In this document: one piece after another, positions 34,298-41,984 of the stretch
Numbering within the stretch: the first letter of the stretch is position 1
How the letters are laid out: each line of letters begins with the position of its first letter
Source of the DNA: SAR86 cluster bacterium
Lineage (GTDB): Bacteria > Pseudomonadota > Gammaproteobacteria > Pseudomonadales > Pseudohongiellaceae
Assembly (NCBI GenBank): GCA_002401885.1
Contig: NVUL01000016.1
Coordinates: forward strand, 1 to 48,031
DNA length: 48,031 nucleotides
Reading direction: 5' to 3'
Made by a program: the position numbers and the translations under genes
Notes under the pieces: generated by a model
The model's input: the letters and a program-made list of their open reading frames with translations, nothing else
Told to the model about the DNA's origin: nothing
Database searches by the model: none

Positions 34298-34363
34298 GGA
34301 GCGAAGCTCCGCAGACAGCCGATGGCTGCCCGAAACGGGCAAGGAATTTGGCTAAGCTAAATT
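34298..34363. repeat. Cluster of four tandem mini-hairpins
   Basis: Four consecutive stem-loops, almost without spacers. GGAGC-GAA-GCTCC (34298-34310), CAGCC-GAT-GGCTG (34316-34328), TGCCCG-AAA-CGGGCA (34327-34341) and AATTTGGC-TAA-GCTAAATT (34345-34363, one G-T pair). All have 3-nt loops. The last two match the pattern seen on both sides of the tRNA-Leu (44646-44682 and 45087-45119). It lies in the convergent spacer between the MFS and radA genes. Confidence 0.75.
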
Positions 34364-34441
34364 AGGAATCAAAGCTGCATCAGCAGCGCAGACCGCACCG
34401 TTATAGCGTGGCCCGAAAGACTCAGGATTTATCTCACGGTC

Positions 34442-34466
34442 GATCAAAGTACTGACCCCTTTGATC
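34442..34466 (-). terminator. Weak hairpin after radA
   Basis: GATCAAAG and CTTTGATC form an 8-bp stem with a 9-nt loop, 22 bp past the radA stop. There is no U-tract, so termination here is uncertain. Confidence 0.35.
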
Positions 34467-34488
34467 TCACTGGTTGTTAGGAGAGTTG

Positions 34489-35868
34489 CTAGATCGCCTC
34501 GAGCGCCTGAGTAATCTTGCTGACAGCGATTACCTCGAGCCCTGGGATCTTATTCTTCGGCGCATTCGCCTTCGGTACGATGGCTCGAGTAAAGCCGTGT
34601 TTCGCCGCCTCCTGTAATCGCTCCTGTCCGCCGGGCACAGGTCGAATCTCACCCGCCAAGCCCACCTCTCCGAACACGACCAGATCCTTAGGCAGAGATT
34701 TATCCTGAAAACTGGATACGATCGCGAGCAATAGCGCGAGATCGGCGCTTGTCTCAGTCACCTTGACCCCGCCTACCACGTTAACGTAGACATCCTGATC
34801 CGCCATATACAATCCGCCATGACGGTGTAGCACCGCTAGCAGCATGGCTAGGCGATTCTGCTCGAGGCCGACCGCCACTCGACGCGGGTTGCCCAATTGA
34901 CTGCCGTCGACGAGAGCTTGAATCTCAACCAGCAGAGGGCGCGTACCCTCCCACAACACCATGACTATCGAGCCGGGAGTGTCTTCTTCGGTTCGCGCCA
35001 AAAATATCGCAGAGGGATTCTTAACTTCTTTGAGTCCAGTTTCGGTCATGGCAAACACACCGAGCTCGTTGACTGCCCCGAAACGATTCTTTTGCCCGCG
35101 CAGGATTCGATACTTACTGTCGTTGCCACCCTCCAACATGATGAAGCAATCGATCATATGCTCCAACACTTTGGGGCCCGCTAAATTGCCATCCTTCGTC
35201 ACGTGACCTACCAGAAATAATACCGTGTTGGTCTGCTTCGCATATTGAATAAGGTAGGCAGCGCACTCGCGTACCTGAGAGACACTGCCTGGTGCCGACG
35301 CCACATCGCCGCTATGCATGACCTGAATCGAGTCCACAACCAACAGCTGTGGCAGATGCTCCTGCGCCGCCTTGCAGATCTGCTCGACGTTGGTCTCGGC
35401 CAACATCTTTAGATTCTTCTCAGGCAGATTCAAACGCTTCGCGCGCATCCCAACCTGTTGCAAGGATTCCTCTCCAGTAACATACAGGGCAGGCTTTCCC
35501 GAGTTTGCTAACCGGCACATAATTTGTAGTAAGAGCGTACTCTTGCCGGCGCCCGGATTGCCGCCAATCAGAATCGCCGACCCCGGCACTAGACCGCCGC
35601 CGAGGACACGATCCATCTCATCTATGGTGCTGCTAAAACGAGGGAGGGCCTCTAAGTCAATGTCAGAAAGATTCTGTACATTGGATTTGTCGCCGGAGTA
35701 ACCCTGCTTGCGGAAGTCGACCTTAGTAACCGGCGATGTACTACTGCTACTACCTAGATTAATCTGCGATAGCGTATTCCACGCCTTGCAGGAGGCACAC
35801 TGCCCCTGCCATTGACCGTGTTCGGTGCCACAGTCCGTGCAGACGAATGCTATTTTGTTTTTAGACAT
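34489..35868 (-). CDS. radA: DNA repair/recombination protein RadA (Sms)
   Basis: 459 residues, full length. Zinc finger C10-x2-C13...C24-x2-C27 (CTDCGTEHGQWQGQCASC), RecA-like ATPase with Walker A GGNPGAGKST, the RadA-specific KNRFG motif (GQKNRFGAVNELGVF), and a C-terminal Lon-like domain (VNVVGGVKVTETSADLALLLAI). RadA is a DnaB-like hexameric helicase that extends D-loops in recombination and processes branched intermediates. It lies at the end of the dnaB-alr-radA run, 84 bp after alr. Confidence 0.97.
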   Translation of the reverse strand: MSKNKIAFVCTDCGTEHGQWQGQCASCKAWNTLSQINLGSSSSTSPVTKVDFRKQGYSGDKSNVQNLSDIDLEALPRFSSTIDEMDRVLGGGLVPGSAILIGGNPGAGKSTLLLQIMCRLANSGKPALYVTGEESLQQVGMRAKRLNLPEKNLKMLAETNVEQICKAAQEHLPQLLVVDSIQVMHSGDVASAPGSVSQVRECAAYLIQYAKQTNTVLFLVGHVTKDGNLAGPKVLEHMIDCFIMLEGGNDSKYRILRGQKNRFGAVNELGVFAMTETGLKEVKNPSAIFLARTEEDTPGSIVMVLWEGTRPLLVEIQALVDGSQLGNPRRVAVGLEQNRLAMLLAVLHRHGGLYMADQDVYVNVVGGVKVTETSADLALLLAIVSSFQDKSLPKDLVVFGEVGLAGEIRPVPGGQERLQEAAKHGFTRAIVPKANAPKNKIPGLEVIAVSKITQALEAI

Positions 35869-35952
35869 ACTCTGTATTCAGTTTTTTGTGGCTTTCTAAG
35901 TTACAAGTGGTTTGCGTAGTTAAAAATAGGGCGAAGAAAAGTACATCGCACG

Positions 35953-37104
35953 TCATTCGTCAGTATAGACAAATTCAACCCGCTTAGTGACTTTGCAGAA
36001 CAATTCGTAGGAGATTGTATCTGCGTAGTGGGCTACCTCATCGGCTGGAAGCCCGTCTCCCCATAGCACTACCTCATCGCCTAACTTTACCGTATCGATC
36101 CCAGTCAGATCGATCGCGATCGTGTCCATAGACACTCGACCTAGTAGTCCAGCGCGACGTGGCCCGTGTTTGGAATTGACCAGAACTGGCGTACCATTCT
36201 TCGCCGAACGCGGATAGCCATCTGCGTAACCTATGGAGACGATCCCTACCCGCGTGTATTGCTCACAACGATGAGTCGCGCCGTAGCCGATGGTGCCACC
36301 AGTCTCAACGTTGTTGATGGCGATGATCTGGGCGCGAAGCGTCATGACCGGCAACAGCCCTGCCTCCTCGGCAGTGCGATTCACAAAAGGCGAACCGCCA
36401 TACAACATGAAACCCGGCCGCACGAATTGATGATGCGTCTGTGGATGTTCCAATATGCCGGCCGAGGCGGCGAGGCTAGCCTGCACCGGCCCCTGCGTCG
36501 AATTTGCGATCTGCTGCTTGAGCGAGTCGAATTCCGCGATTTGCCGCTTCGTGAATTCGATCGCCGATTGACTATCCAGGTCGTCGGCACTGGCGAGATG
36601 GGACATAAGAACGACTTCGGTCTCGGGATGGCGATGCAAGTCTCCATAGACTTGTAGCGCCTGTTCTTTGTCGAGGCCGAGTCGGTTCATGCCGCTATTA
36701 AACTTCACCCAGACTCTGCCAACCCCTGAGAGAATTTCCGTCTGCAAATACTTTTCGATCGCCTCAAACTGATACATCGAATGAATCACAGGCTCGATCT
36801 TGTGATTGAGACAGAGATCCATTTCCGCTCTATTGCGAAATCCAGAAAGAAGGAGTATTGGAGTATTGATACCAAGCGTACGCAGCTGCATAGCTTCTTC
36901 TGTGGATGCCACAGCAAGAGCTGCAAATTTTTTGTGCATCGCCTTCAGCGCCAATGCCACTTGTTCAACGCCATGCCCATAGGCATTCGCCTTTATCACA
37001 GGAACAATTTGTGATTCGGGACAATGAACGCTTACTTGTGAGAGGTTCTTTTTAAGCGCACGTAGGTCTATCGTGGCACAAGCTCGAGGAGAGGAATCGA
37101 TCAT
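35953..37104 (-). CDS. alr: Alanine racemase
   Basis: About 383 residues, a usual length. PLP Lys is in VIKANAYGHG near the N-terminus; the C-terminal domain holds GYGATHRCEQYTRVGIVSIGYADGYPR, with the second catalytic Tyr, and GRVSMDTIAIDLTG. It converts L- to D-alanine for peptidoglycan. ATG 37104 is taken; a GTG at 37113 is possible. The gene starts 28 bp after the dnaB stop in the same direction and has no strong ribosome-binding site, which suggests coupling to dnaB. Confidence 0.96.
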   Translation of the reverse strand: MIDSSPRACATIDLRALKKNLSQVSVHCPESQIVPVIKANAYGHGVEQVALALKAMHKKFAALAVASTEEAMQLRTLGINTPILLLSGFRNRAEMDLCLNHKIEPVIHSMYQFEAIEKYLQTEILSGVGRVWVKFNSGMNRLGLDKEQALQVYGDLHRHPETEVVLMSHLASADDLDSQSAIEFTKRQIAEFDSLKQQIANSTQGPVQASLAASAGILEHPQTHHQFVRPGFMLYGGSPFVNRTAEEAGLLPVMTLRAQIIAINNVETGGTIGYGATHRCEQYTRVGIVSIGYADGYPRSAKNGTPVLVNSKHGPRRAGLLGRVSMDTIAIDLTGIDTVKLGDEVVLWGDGLPADEVAHYADTISYELFCKVTKRVEFVYTDE

Positions 37105-37131
37105 GATTGACACGGATTAGTGGCGGCGTGG

Positions 37132-38538
37132 CTATCCATGGGTGTAGCTGTCGTCGTACCTCTGCTGCACATGATTCTCGAAGCGAGTGTACTTGCCAAC
37201 GAAGCTAAGCCTTACCGTGCCTATCGGACCGTTACGGTGTTTACCAATAATCACTTCTGCTATTCCCTTGTCCGGCGAGTCCTCGTTATAGACCTCGTCT
37301 CGATAAATGAAGGAAATTATATCGGCGTCCTGCTCGATCGCACCCGATTCACGCAGGTCCGACATTACCGGCCGCTTGTTCGGTCGTTGTTCAAGGCTAC
37401 GATTGAGTTGCGAAAGTGCTATTACTGGACACTCGAACTCGCGCGCCAACAACTTCAGTGATCGTGATATCTCAGAGATCTCGCCGACGCGATTGTCGCC
37501 GAAGCCTTTGATCTGCATTAGTTGTAAGTAGTCCACTACCACCATGCCCAGACTGCCATGCTCGCGCACAATTCTACGTGCCCGCGCACGCATCTCCATC
37601 GGACTCAGCGCAGCGCTGTCGTCGATGAAAAGGGGTCGGTCTTTGAGTTTCGCCACGGCGTTGTTAAAGCCAGGCCAATCTTCTTCAGTTAGTTTTCCGG
37701 TACGCAGTTTCGTCTGATCTAGCTTGCCGATAGAAGAAAGCATACGAAAGATGAGGCTCTGTGCCGGCATCTCGAGGCTGAAGACCAGCACTGGCTGGTC
37801 TGTGCTCATCACTGCATTCTCAACCAGATTCATGGCAAATGCCGTCTTACCCATCGAGGGCCTTCCGGCCACGATAACCAGATCTGATTTCTGCCAACCG
37901 GAGGTCATCTCATCAAGGTCAGTAAAGCCAGTGGAGAGGCCCGTGAGGTTGCCATCCATGCCGGCAAGTTCATCGATTCTATCCACAGCCTTGCTGAGCA
38001 AAGGGTTGATTGGAACCGGGCCCTGATCCTGCGGACGCTCATCCGCAATGTTAAAGACCTGTTGCTCTGCCTCGTCCAAGACTACAGCAGCCTTCTTGCC
38101 GCCGGTGTTGTAGCCGCTGTTGGCAATGCCGTTGGCGACACTGATCAAGCGGCGCAGGATCGCCCGCTCGCGGATGATCTCAGCGTAGGCCTGTATATTC
38201 GCGGTGCCTCTGGCGTTGTCTGTCAGCTCGCCCAGGTATTCGACGCCGCCAGCAGTCTCTAATTCGTTCAGGCTATTGAGGGATTCCACCAATGTCACCA
38301 CATCGATAGGACTGCTAGCTTCACTCTGCTGCGACATCACGCGGAAGATGATCTGATGCTCAGGACGATAGAAATCTTCGGGAAGCAGCACATCTGCCAG
38401 ATTGTCCCATTCTGTGTTGTCCAGCATCAGACCGCCCAATACCGCCTGCTCCGCATCAACCGAATGAGGAGGCACTTTCAATGCCGCTACATTACTAATT
38501 GCACGGTTCTGGGGGCTATGAGGGGTATCGAAAGACAT
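37132..38538 (-). CDS. dnaB: Replicative DNA helicase DnaB
   Basis: 468 residues. N-terminal primase-interacting domain (about 20-125, PPHSVDAEQAVLGGLMLDN), linker, then the RecA-like motor with Walker A GRPSMGKT, Walker B MVVVDYLQLMQ and the SQLNRSLEQRPNKRPVMSDLRESGAIEQDAD loop. Hexameric helicase that unwinds DNA at the replication fork. Its place after rplI and before alr is the usual one in gammaproteobacteria. A terminator lies between rplI and this gene, so it probably has its own promoter. Confidence 0.98.
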   Translation of the reverse strand: MSFDTPHSPQNRAISNVAALKVPPHSVDAEQAVLGGLMLDNTEWDNLADVLLPEDFYRPEHQIIFRVMSQQSEASSPIDVVTLVESLNSLNELETAGGVEYLGELTDNARGTANIQAYAEIIRERAILRRLISVANGIANSGYNTGGKKAAVVLDEAEQQVFNIADERPQDQGPVPINPLLSKAVDRIDELAGMDGNLTGLSTGFTDLDEMTSGWQKSDLVIVAGRPSMGKTAFAMNLVENAVMSTDQPVLVFSLEMPAQSLIFRMLSSIGKLDQTKLRTGKLTEEDWPGFNNAVAKLKDRPLFIDDSAALSPMEMRARARRIVREHGSLGMVVVDYLQLMQIKGFGDNRVGEISEISRSLKLLAREFECPVIALSQLNRSLEQRPNKRPVMSDLRESGAIEQDADIISFIYRDEVYNEDSPDKGIAEVIIGKHRNGPIGTVRLSFVGKYTRFENHVQQRYDDSYTHG

Positions 38539-38583
38539 CTTTTACTTCTATTTGATTTGGGACTTGCTCTTAGAAAGAGGGCG

Positions 38584-38615
38584 AAAAAAAACACCATCTG
38601 AATGAACAGATGGTG
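38584..38615 (-). terminator. Rho-independent terminator after rplI
   Basis: CACCATCTG and CAGATGGTG form a perfect 9-bp stem with loop AATGAA. On the minus strand it is followed by eight T residues. It ends the rpsF-rpsR-rplI transcript before dnaB. Confidence 0.92.
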
Positions 38616-38696
38616 CTTGATGAAGATAGATTGGTCAAGGACTAGGAACTTAATCTCACATACTTAACCCAGGTGCTTAAACCTAGTAATCCAGTC

Positions 38697-39275
38697 TTAG
38701 TCTTCCTTTGTCTCTTCTGTAGCTTCTGCGGCTTGCTCAGCTACTTCCTTTGCAGCCTCTTCAGCGGCCTCGGCTTCATCGATCTCTTCGATCATGCTGC
38801 CGTCTGCACTGACGCCTGCGGCGGCATCAAGACCCTGAACTGCAAGGTTGATGGTCGCAGTAACTGCATAGCCAAGATCCAATACGACCTCAAAGCTGCC
38901 CAACTCGCGGATAACACCGTTTGGTAGCAATACTTCTGCCTTAACGATATCGGAGCCGCATTGCTCGTTCAGAGCATCCGCAATATTCTGCGTACCAACA
39001 GAGCCGAATAGCTTGCCTTCGTCGCTCGCATTAACCTGCAAGCTAAGCGCTGCGCCATTAACGACACCCTGACGCTTCTGCGCCACGGCTACGTTCGAAT
39101 CGTGAGCGGCCAGAAGCTCTGCTCTACGACCTTCAAAATCAGCTAGGTTCTGCTTTGACGCAGGTATTGCTTTTCCCTTCGGGAATAAGAAGTTGCGCGC
39201 AAATCCAGATTTCACATTGGCGGTATCGCCGATTTCACCTAGGTTTGCCATTTTTTCAAGCAAGATAACGTTCAT
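38697..39275 (-). CDS. rplI: Large-subunit ribosomal protein bL9 with acidic tail
   Basis: 192 residues. N-terminal rRNA-binding domain MNVILLEKMANLGEIGDTANVKSG with the signature GFARNFLFPKGKAIPA, a long connecting helix, and the C-terminal domain (KLFGSVGTQNIADALNEQC, ELGSFEVVLDLGYAVTATINL). Typical bL9 has about 150 residues. The last 40 here are an extra Ala/Glu-rich helix-like tail (about 160-192). It lies in the rpsF operon and is followed by a strong terminator. Confidence 0.97.
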   Translation of the reverse strand: MNVILLEKMANLGEIGDTANVKSGFARNFLFPKGKAIPASKQNLADFEGRRAELLAAHDSNVAVAQKRQGVVNGAALSLQVNASDEGKLFGSVGTQNIADALNEQCGSDIVKAEVLLPNGVIRELGSFEVVLDLGYAVTATINLAVQGLDAAAGVSADGSMIEEIDEAEAAEEAAKEVAEQAAEATEETKED

Positions 39276-39330
39276 TGGTTCTTCCTCATCTCTAATTCTT
39301 TTCTGGCACGAGGCCAGTGCTTCATTCTGT

Positions 39331-40158
39331 TTACGCCGGCTTCTGCAGGCGCGTTCTAAAATCGTACCAGCTATCTAAAAGTGCTAGCAGCACGATCATA
39401 TTCGCTATTAGGGGCAACACGATTAGCGCATACAACACAGCTAACCATAGGCTCGATAACTTCTTCGCCGCCACCACCGCATGTATTAGGGCAAGCCCGG
39501 AGAACATCAGCGGTAAAACCAAATACAGCATCCAACTCTGTGGGATGAGTATTTCAAAATTGGCCAGCATCATGCAGCCGACTAGAAGCAGTGCTACATT
39601 CTGCTCTACCCGGAGTCCATGGAATTCTTTTTGAAATCCACCGGGATTGTACAGCGCAGCCTGCATCCAGCGAGACATCATCAGCAGGACTATGGCCAGA
39701 AACATATAGACCGCGCCCATAAAGCTGGTCATAACATTCCTCAGCGAATCCAGTTGCTCGCCTTGAATGCCGTTTGCATCGAAGTAGGGCTGCATCTGAA
39801 GAAAGATCAAATCCAACACTGCCGGCTGCAAACGCAAGTAAATCTCTACGCAAACACCAACGGCGATCGCGGCTAGCAGGGTAAACTCCCAAGACTCTGA
39901 TGCTCTCAGTAGTCCTGCCAATCCGGTAATTCCCAACAACATAATCAGGGGAACTGGATCACCTGCTATGGCCCACCCTCCTATCGGGAAAATGGCCCAA
40001 ACCAAAACCTGTGTGGCCTCGATCATACCCTTACGTAATACGACTAAGCCAACCACTACCGGACTTAGAAAATTTACGATCGGTATCAGGCCTAACAGCA
40101 GTACTGCCATTATGGCCTGCTTGCGTCCCTTCATTACGAATTCAGCAAGGCCTCGCAT
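39331..40158 (-). CDS. DUF2232-like polytopic membrane protein of the rpsF operon
   Basis: 275 residues with about eight hydrophobic segments (such as IMAVLLLGLIPIVNFLSPVVVGLVVL, FTLLAAIAVGVCVEIYL, AVYMFLAIVLLMMSRW and LVLPLMFSGLALIHAVVAAKKL). It sits between rpsR and rplI, where Pseudomonas carries a similar membrane protein gene. The fold resembles S-component-like DUF2232 proteins. Function unknown; the position is conserved but no link to ribosomes is known to me. Confidence 0.85.
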   Translation of the reverse strand: MRGLAEFVMKGRKQAIMAVLLLGLIPIVNFLSPVVVGLVVLRKGMIEATQVLVWAIFPIGGWAIAGDPVPLIMLLGITGLAGLLRASESWEFTLLAAIAVGVCVEIYLRLQPAVLDLIFLQMQPYFDANGIQGEQLDSLRNVMTSFMGAVYMFLAIVLLMMSRWMQAALYNPGGFQKEFHGLRVEQNVALLLVGCMMLANFEILIPQSWMLYLVLPLMFSGLALIHAVVAAKKLSSLWLAVLYALIVLPLIANMIVLLALLDSWYDFRTRLQKPA

Positions 40159-40170
40159 GGTTAGTACCTT

Positions 40171-40401
40171 TTAAACCTGATGACTATCCGTATAAGGAAT
40201 CAACGCCAAGTAGCGCGCACGCTTAATTGCAGTGGAGAGTTGACGCTGATAGCGAGCCTTCGTGCCCGTGATTCTGCTAGGGACGATCTTGCCCGTCTCA
40301 GAAACATACGCTTTCAAAGTTTCAAGATCTTTGTAATCTATTTGTACTGTTCCTTCTGCAGTGAATTTGCAGAATTTACGTCGGCGAAAATAACGAGCCA
40401 T
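40171..40401 (-). CDS. rpsR: Small-subunit ribosomal protein bS18
   Basis: 76 residues, the normal length. It has the signature [12 protein letters not shown] near the N-terminus, then [35 protein letters not shown] and [16 protein letters not shown]. It binds bS6 as a heterodimer in the platform of the 30S subunit. The gene follows rpsF in the same operon by about 60 bp; no priB lies between them. Confidence 0.98.
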   Translation of the reverse strand: MARYFRRRKFCKFTAEGTVQIDYKDLETLKAYVSETGKIVPSRITGTKARYQRQLSTAIKRARYLALIPYTDSHQV

Positions 40402-40462
40402 AATTTTTATCCTGTCTATCTATCTCTATTCTTTCTAGGAAAGGGTTCGGATTTGCAGTGAC

Positions 40463-40981
40463 TTAGTCCTGCTTCTCTTCTTCAGCTTCAGGAGCAGCAG
40501 CTTCTTCAGCTGGAGCTTCCTCCGCAGCTGGAGCTTCTTCAGCAGGAGCGGCAGCTTCTTCAGCTGCTTTCGCTGCGGCTGCTTTCGCTGCCGACGCGGC
40601 GGCTGCGTCATCTTCCATCTTGCGCTTCTGCTCAGAACGTTGCTTGCGCTCTTTGCCTTCGCGTTCGCCCTTCAGAATCAAGGATTCTTCAGTTACAGGC
40701 GCCTTAGCCTTTATAACTAGGTTACGGATAACCGCGTCATTGAAGCGAAATAGAGTAGTAAGTTCTTCCAAAGCCTCACCGTTGCACTCGATGTTCAAGA
40801 GTACGTAATGTGCCTTGTGGATCTTGTTTATTGGGTAGGCGAGTTGGCGTCTGCCCCAGTCTTCCAATCGGTGAATCTGACCACCGCTATCGGCCATCAA
40901 CTGAGTATAGCGCTCGATCATCCCTGGGACCTGTTCTGACTGGTCGGGATGCACCAAGAATACGACTTCATAGTGTCTCAT
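40463..40981 (-). CDS. rpsF: Small-subunit ribosomal protein bS6 with long Ala/Glu tail
   Basis: 172 residues from ATG 40981, which has AAGGAG 6 nt upstream; in-frame codons further up lack such a site. The bS6 core ([54 protein letters not shown]) ends near residue 100. A charged stretch ([16 protein letters not shown]) and an Ala/Glu/Pro low-complexity tail follow, ending EAEEEKQD. E. coli bS6 has 131 residues with a tail that RimK extends with glutamates. The tail here is about 70 residues. First gene of the operon with rpsR, the DUF2232-like gene and rplI. Confidence 0.97.
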   Translation of the reverse strand: MRHYEVVFLVHPDQSEQVPGMIERYTQLMADSGGQIHRLEDWGRRQLAYPINKIHKAHYVLLNIECNGEALEELTTLFRFNDAVIRNLVIKAKAPVTEESLILKGEREGKERKQRSEQKRKMEDDAAAASAAKAAAAKAAEEAAAPAEEAPAAEEAPAEEAAAPEAEEEKQD

Positions 40982-41086
40982 AGAGACTCCTTCTGGGTTA
41001 ATGCCTTCCATCAACACTGCTGTGCGCGGTAAGACAAGGAGTTATGTAGCTACGGAAACTAGTCCCGCAGATAAAAACGAGGGGGA

Positions 41087-41115
41087 ATTCTAGGGATTCT
41101 GAGTGGGGGATGCAA
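41087..41115 (-). promoter_or_regulatory. Sigma-70-type promoter of the rpsF operon
   Basis: On the minus strand, TTGCAT (41115-41110) and TAGAAT (41092-41087) are separated by exactly 17 bp. They lie about 105 bp before rpsF, leaving a leader of about 100 nt. Confidence 0.65.
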
Positions 41116-41187
41116 GCTTTACTCATACTTAGGGAGATCAAATCACTGCTATTAGACAGATTCCGCCTATTAGCTCGCTTGCTGCCC

Positions 41188-41952
41188 CTAACTATTGCTA
41201 CTAATCCGCTGCCTACGAGCCTCGTACAGGCAGACGCCCGTCGCCACAGATACATTTAGGCTACTGAGAGCCCCCGCCATAGGAATAGACACCAGAAAAT
41301 CGCAACTCTCCCGCGTCAGACGGCGCAGACCGCTTCCTTCGGAGCCCATAATCAACGCTATCGCACCGCCTAAGTCTTGGTCATATAGGGAGCTGTCAGC
41401 CTGATCGGCGGCACCCACGAGCCAAACGCCCTCTTCCTTCAGCTTGTCTAAACAACGAGCCAAGTTCGTCACCGAGGCGAGATTGACCGTCTCAGCAGCC
41501 CCGCAGGCCACCTTGCGCACCGTAGCGTTCAAGCCCACAGACTTATCCTTGGGGATGATTACGGCATCGACACCCGCCGCATCCGCGCTGCGCAAGCAGG
41601 CTCCCAAATTATGGGGATCGGTAACACCATCCAGTATGAGCAACAAAGGTGGGTGGTCTAGTCCCTTCAGCAACTCGAACAGGCTTTTTTCTGACAGGAT
41701 ACTGTTTTCGAATTCCGCGATGGCGGCGACACTCTGATGCACGCCCTCGAATTCTCTCTCAAAGGCTTCCTTGCCGAGCTCTTCTATCGCGACATTCGCG
41801 CCAGCCGCAAGCTCTCGAATCTCATTGATGCGTTTGTCGTTTCTGCCAACCTGAATTAACAACCGGCTCACCGAGCTAGGTCGTCGAGCGAGCAGCTCGG
41901 AGACCGCATGAATGCCGATAATTTTTTCCTGACTGTCTTGCTTATTCTTCAT
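41188..41952 (-). CDS. rlmB: 23S rRNA (guanosine-2'-O) methyltransferase RlmB
   Basis: 254 residues. SpoU/TrmH fold with N-terminal substrate domain (IIGIHAVSELLARRPSSVSRLLIQ) and the three SPOUT motifs: DPHNLGACLRSADAAGVDAVI, ALIMGSEGSGLRRLT and SIPMAGALSSLNVSVATGVCLYE. It methylates G2251 in 23S rRNA. It starts 32 bp after rnr and is likely co-transcribed with it. Confidence 0.97.
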   Translation of the reverse strand: MKNKQDSQEKIIGIHAVSELLARRPSSVSRLLIQVGRNDKRINEIRELAAGANVAIEELGKEAFEREFEGVHQSVAAIAEFENSILSEKSLFELLKGLDHPPLLLILDGVTDPHNLGACLRSADAAGVDAVIIPKDKSVGLNATVRKVACGAAETVNLASVTNLARCLDKLKEEGVWLVGAADQADSSLYDQDLGGAIALIMGSEGSGLRRLTRESCDFLVSIPMAGALSSLNVSVATGVCLYEARRQRISSNS

Positions 41953-41984
41953 GGTGATCGTCGCGGTTCTTGTTAAGCTCGGTG

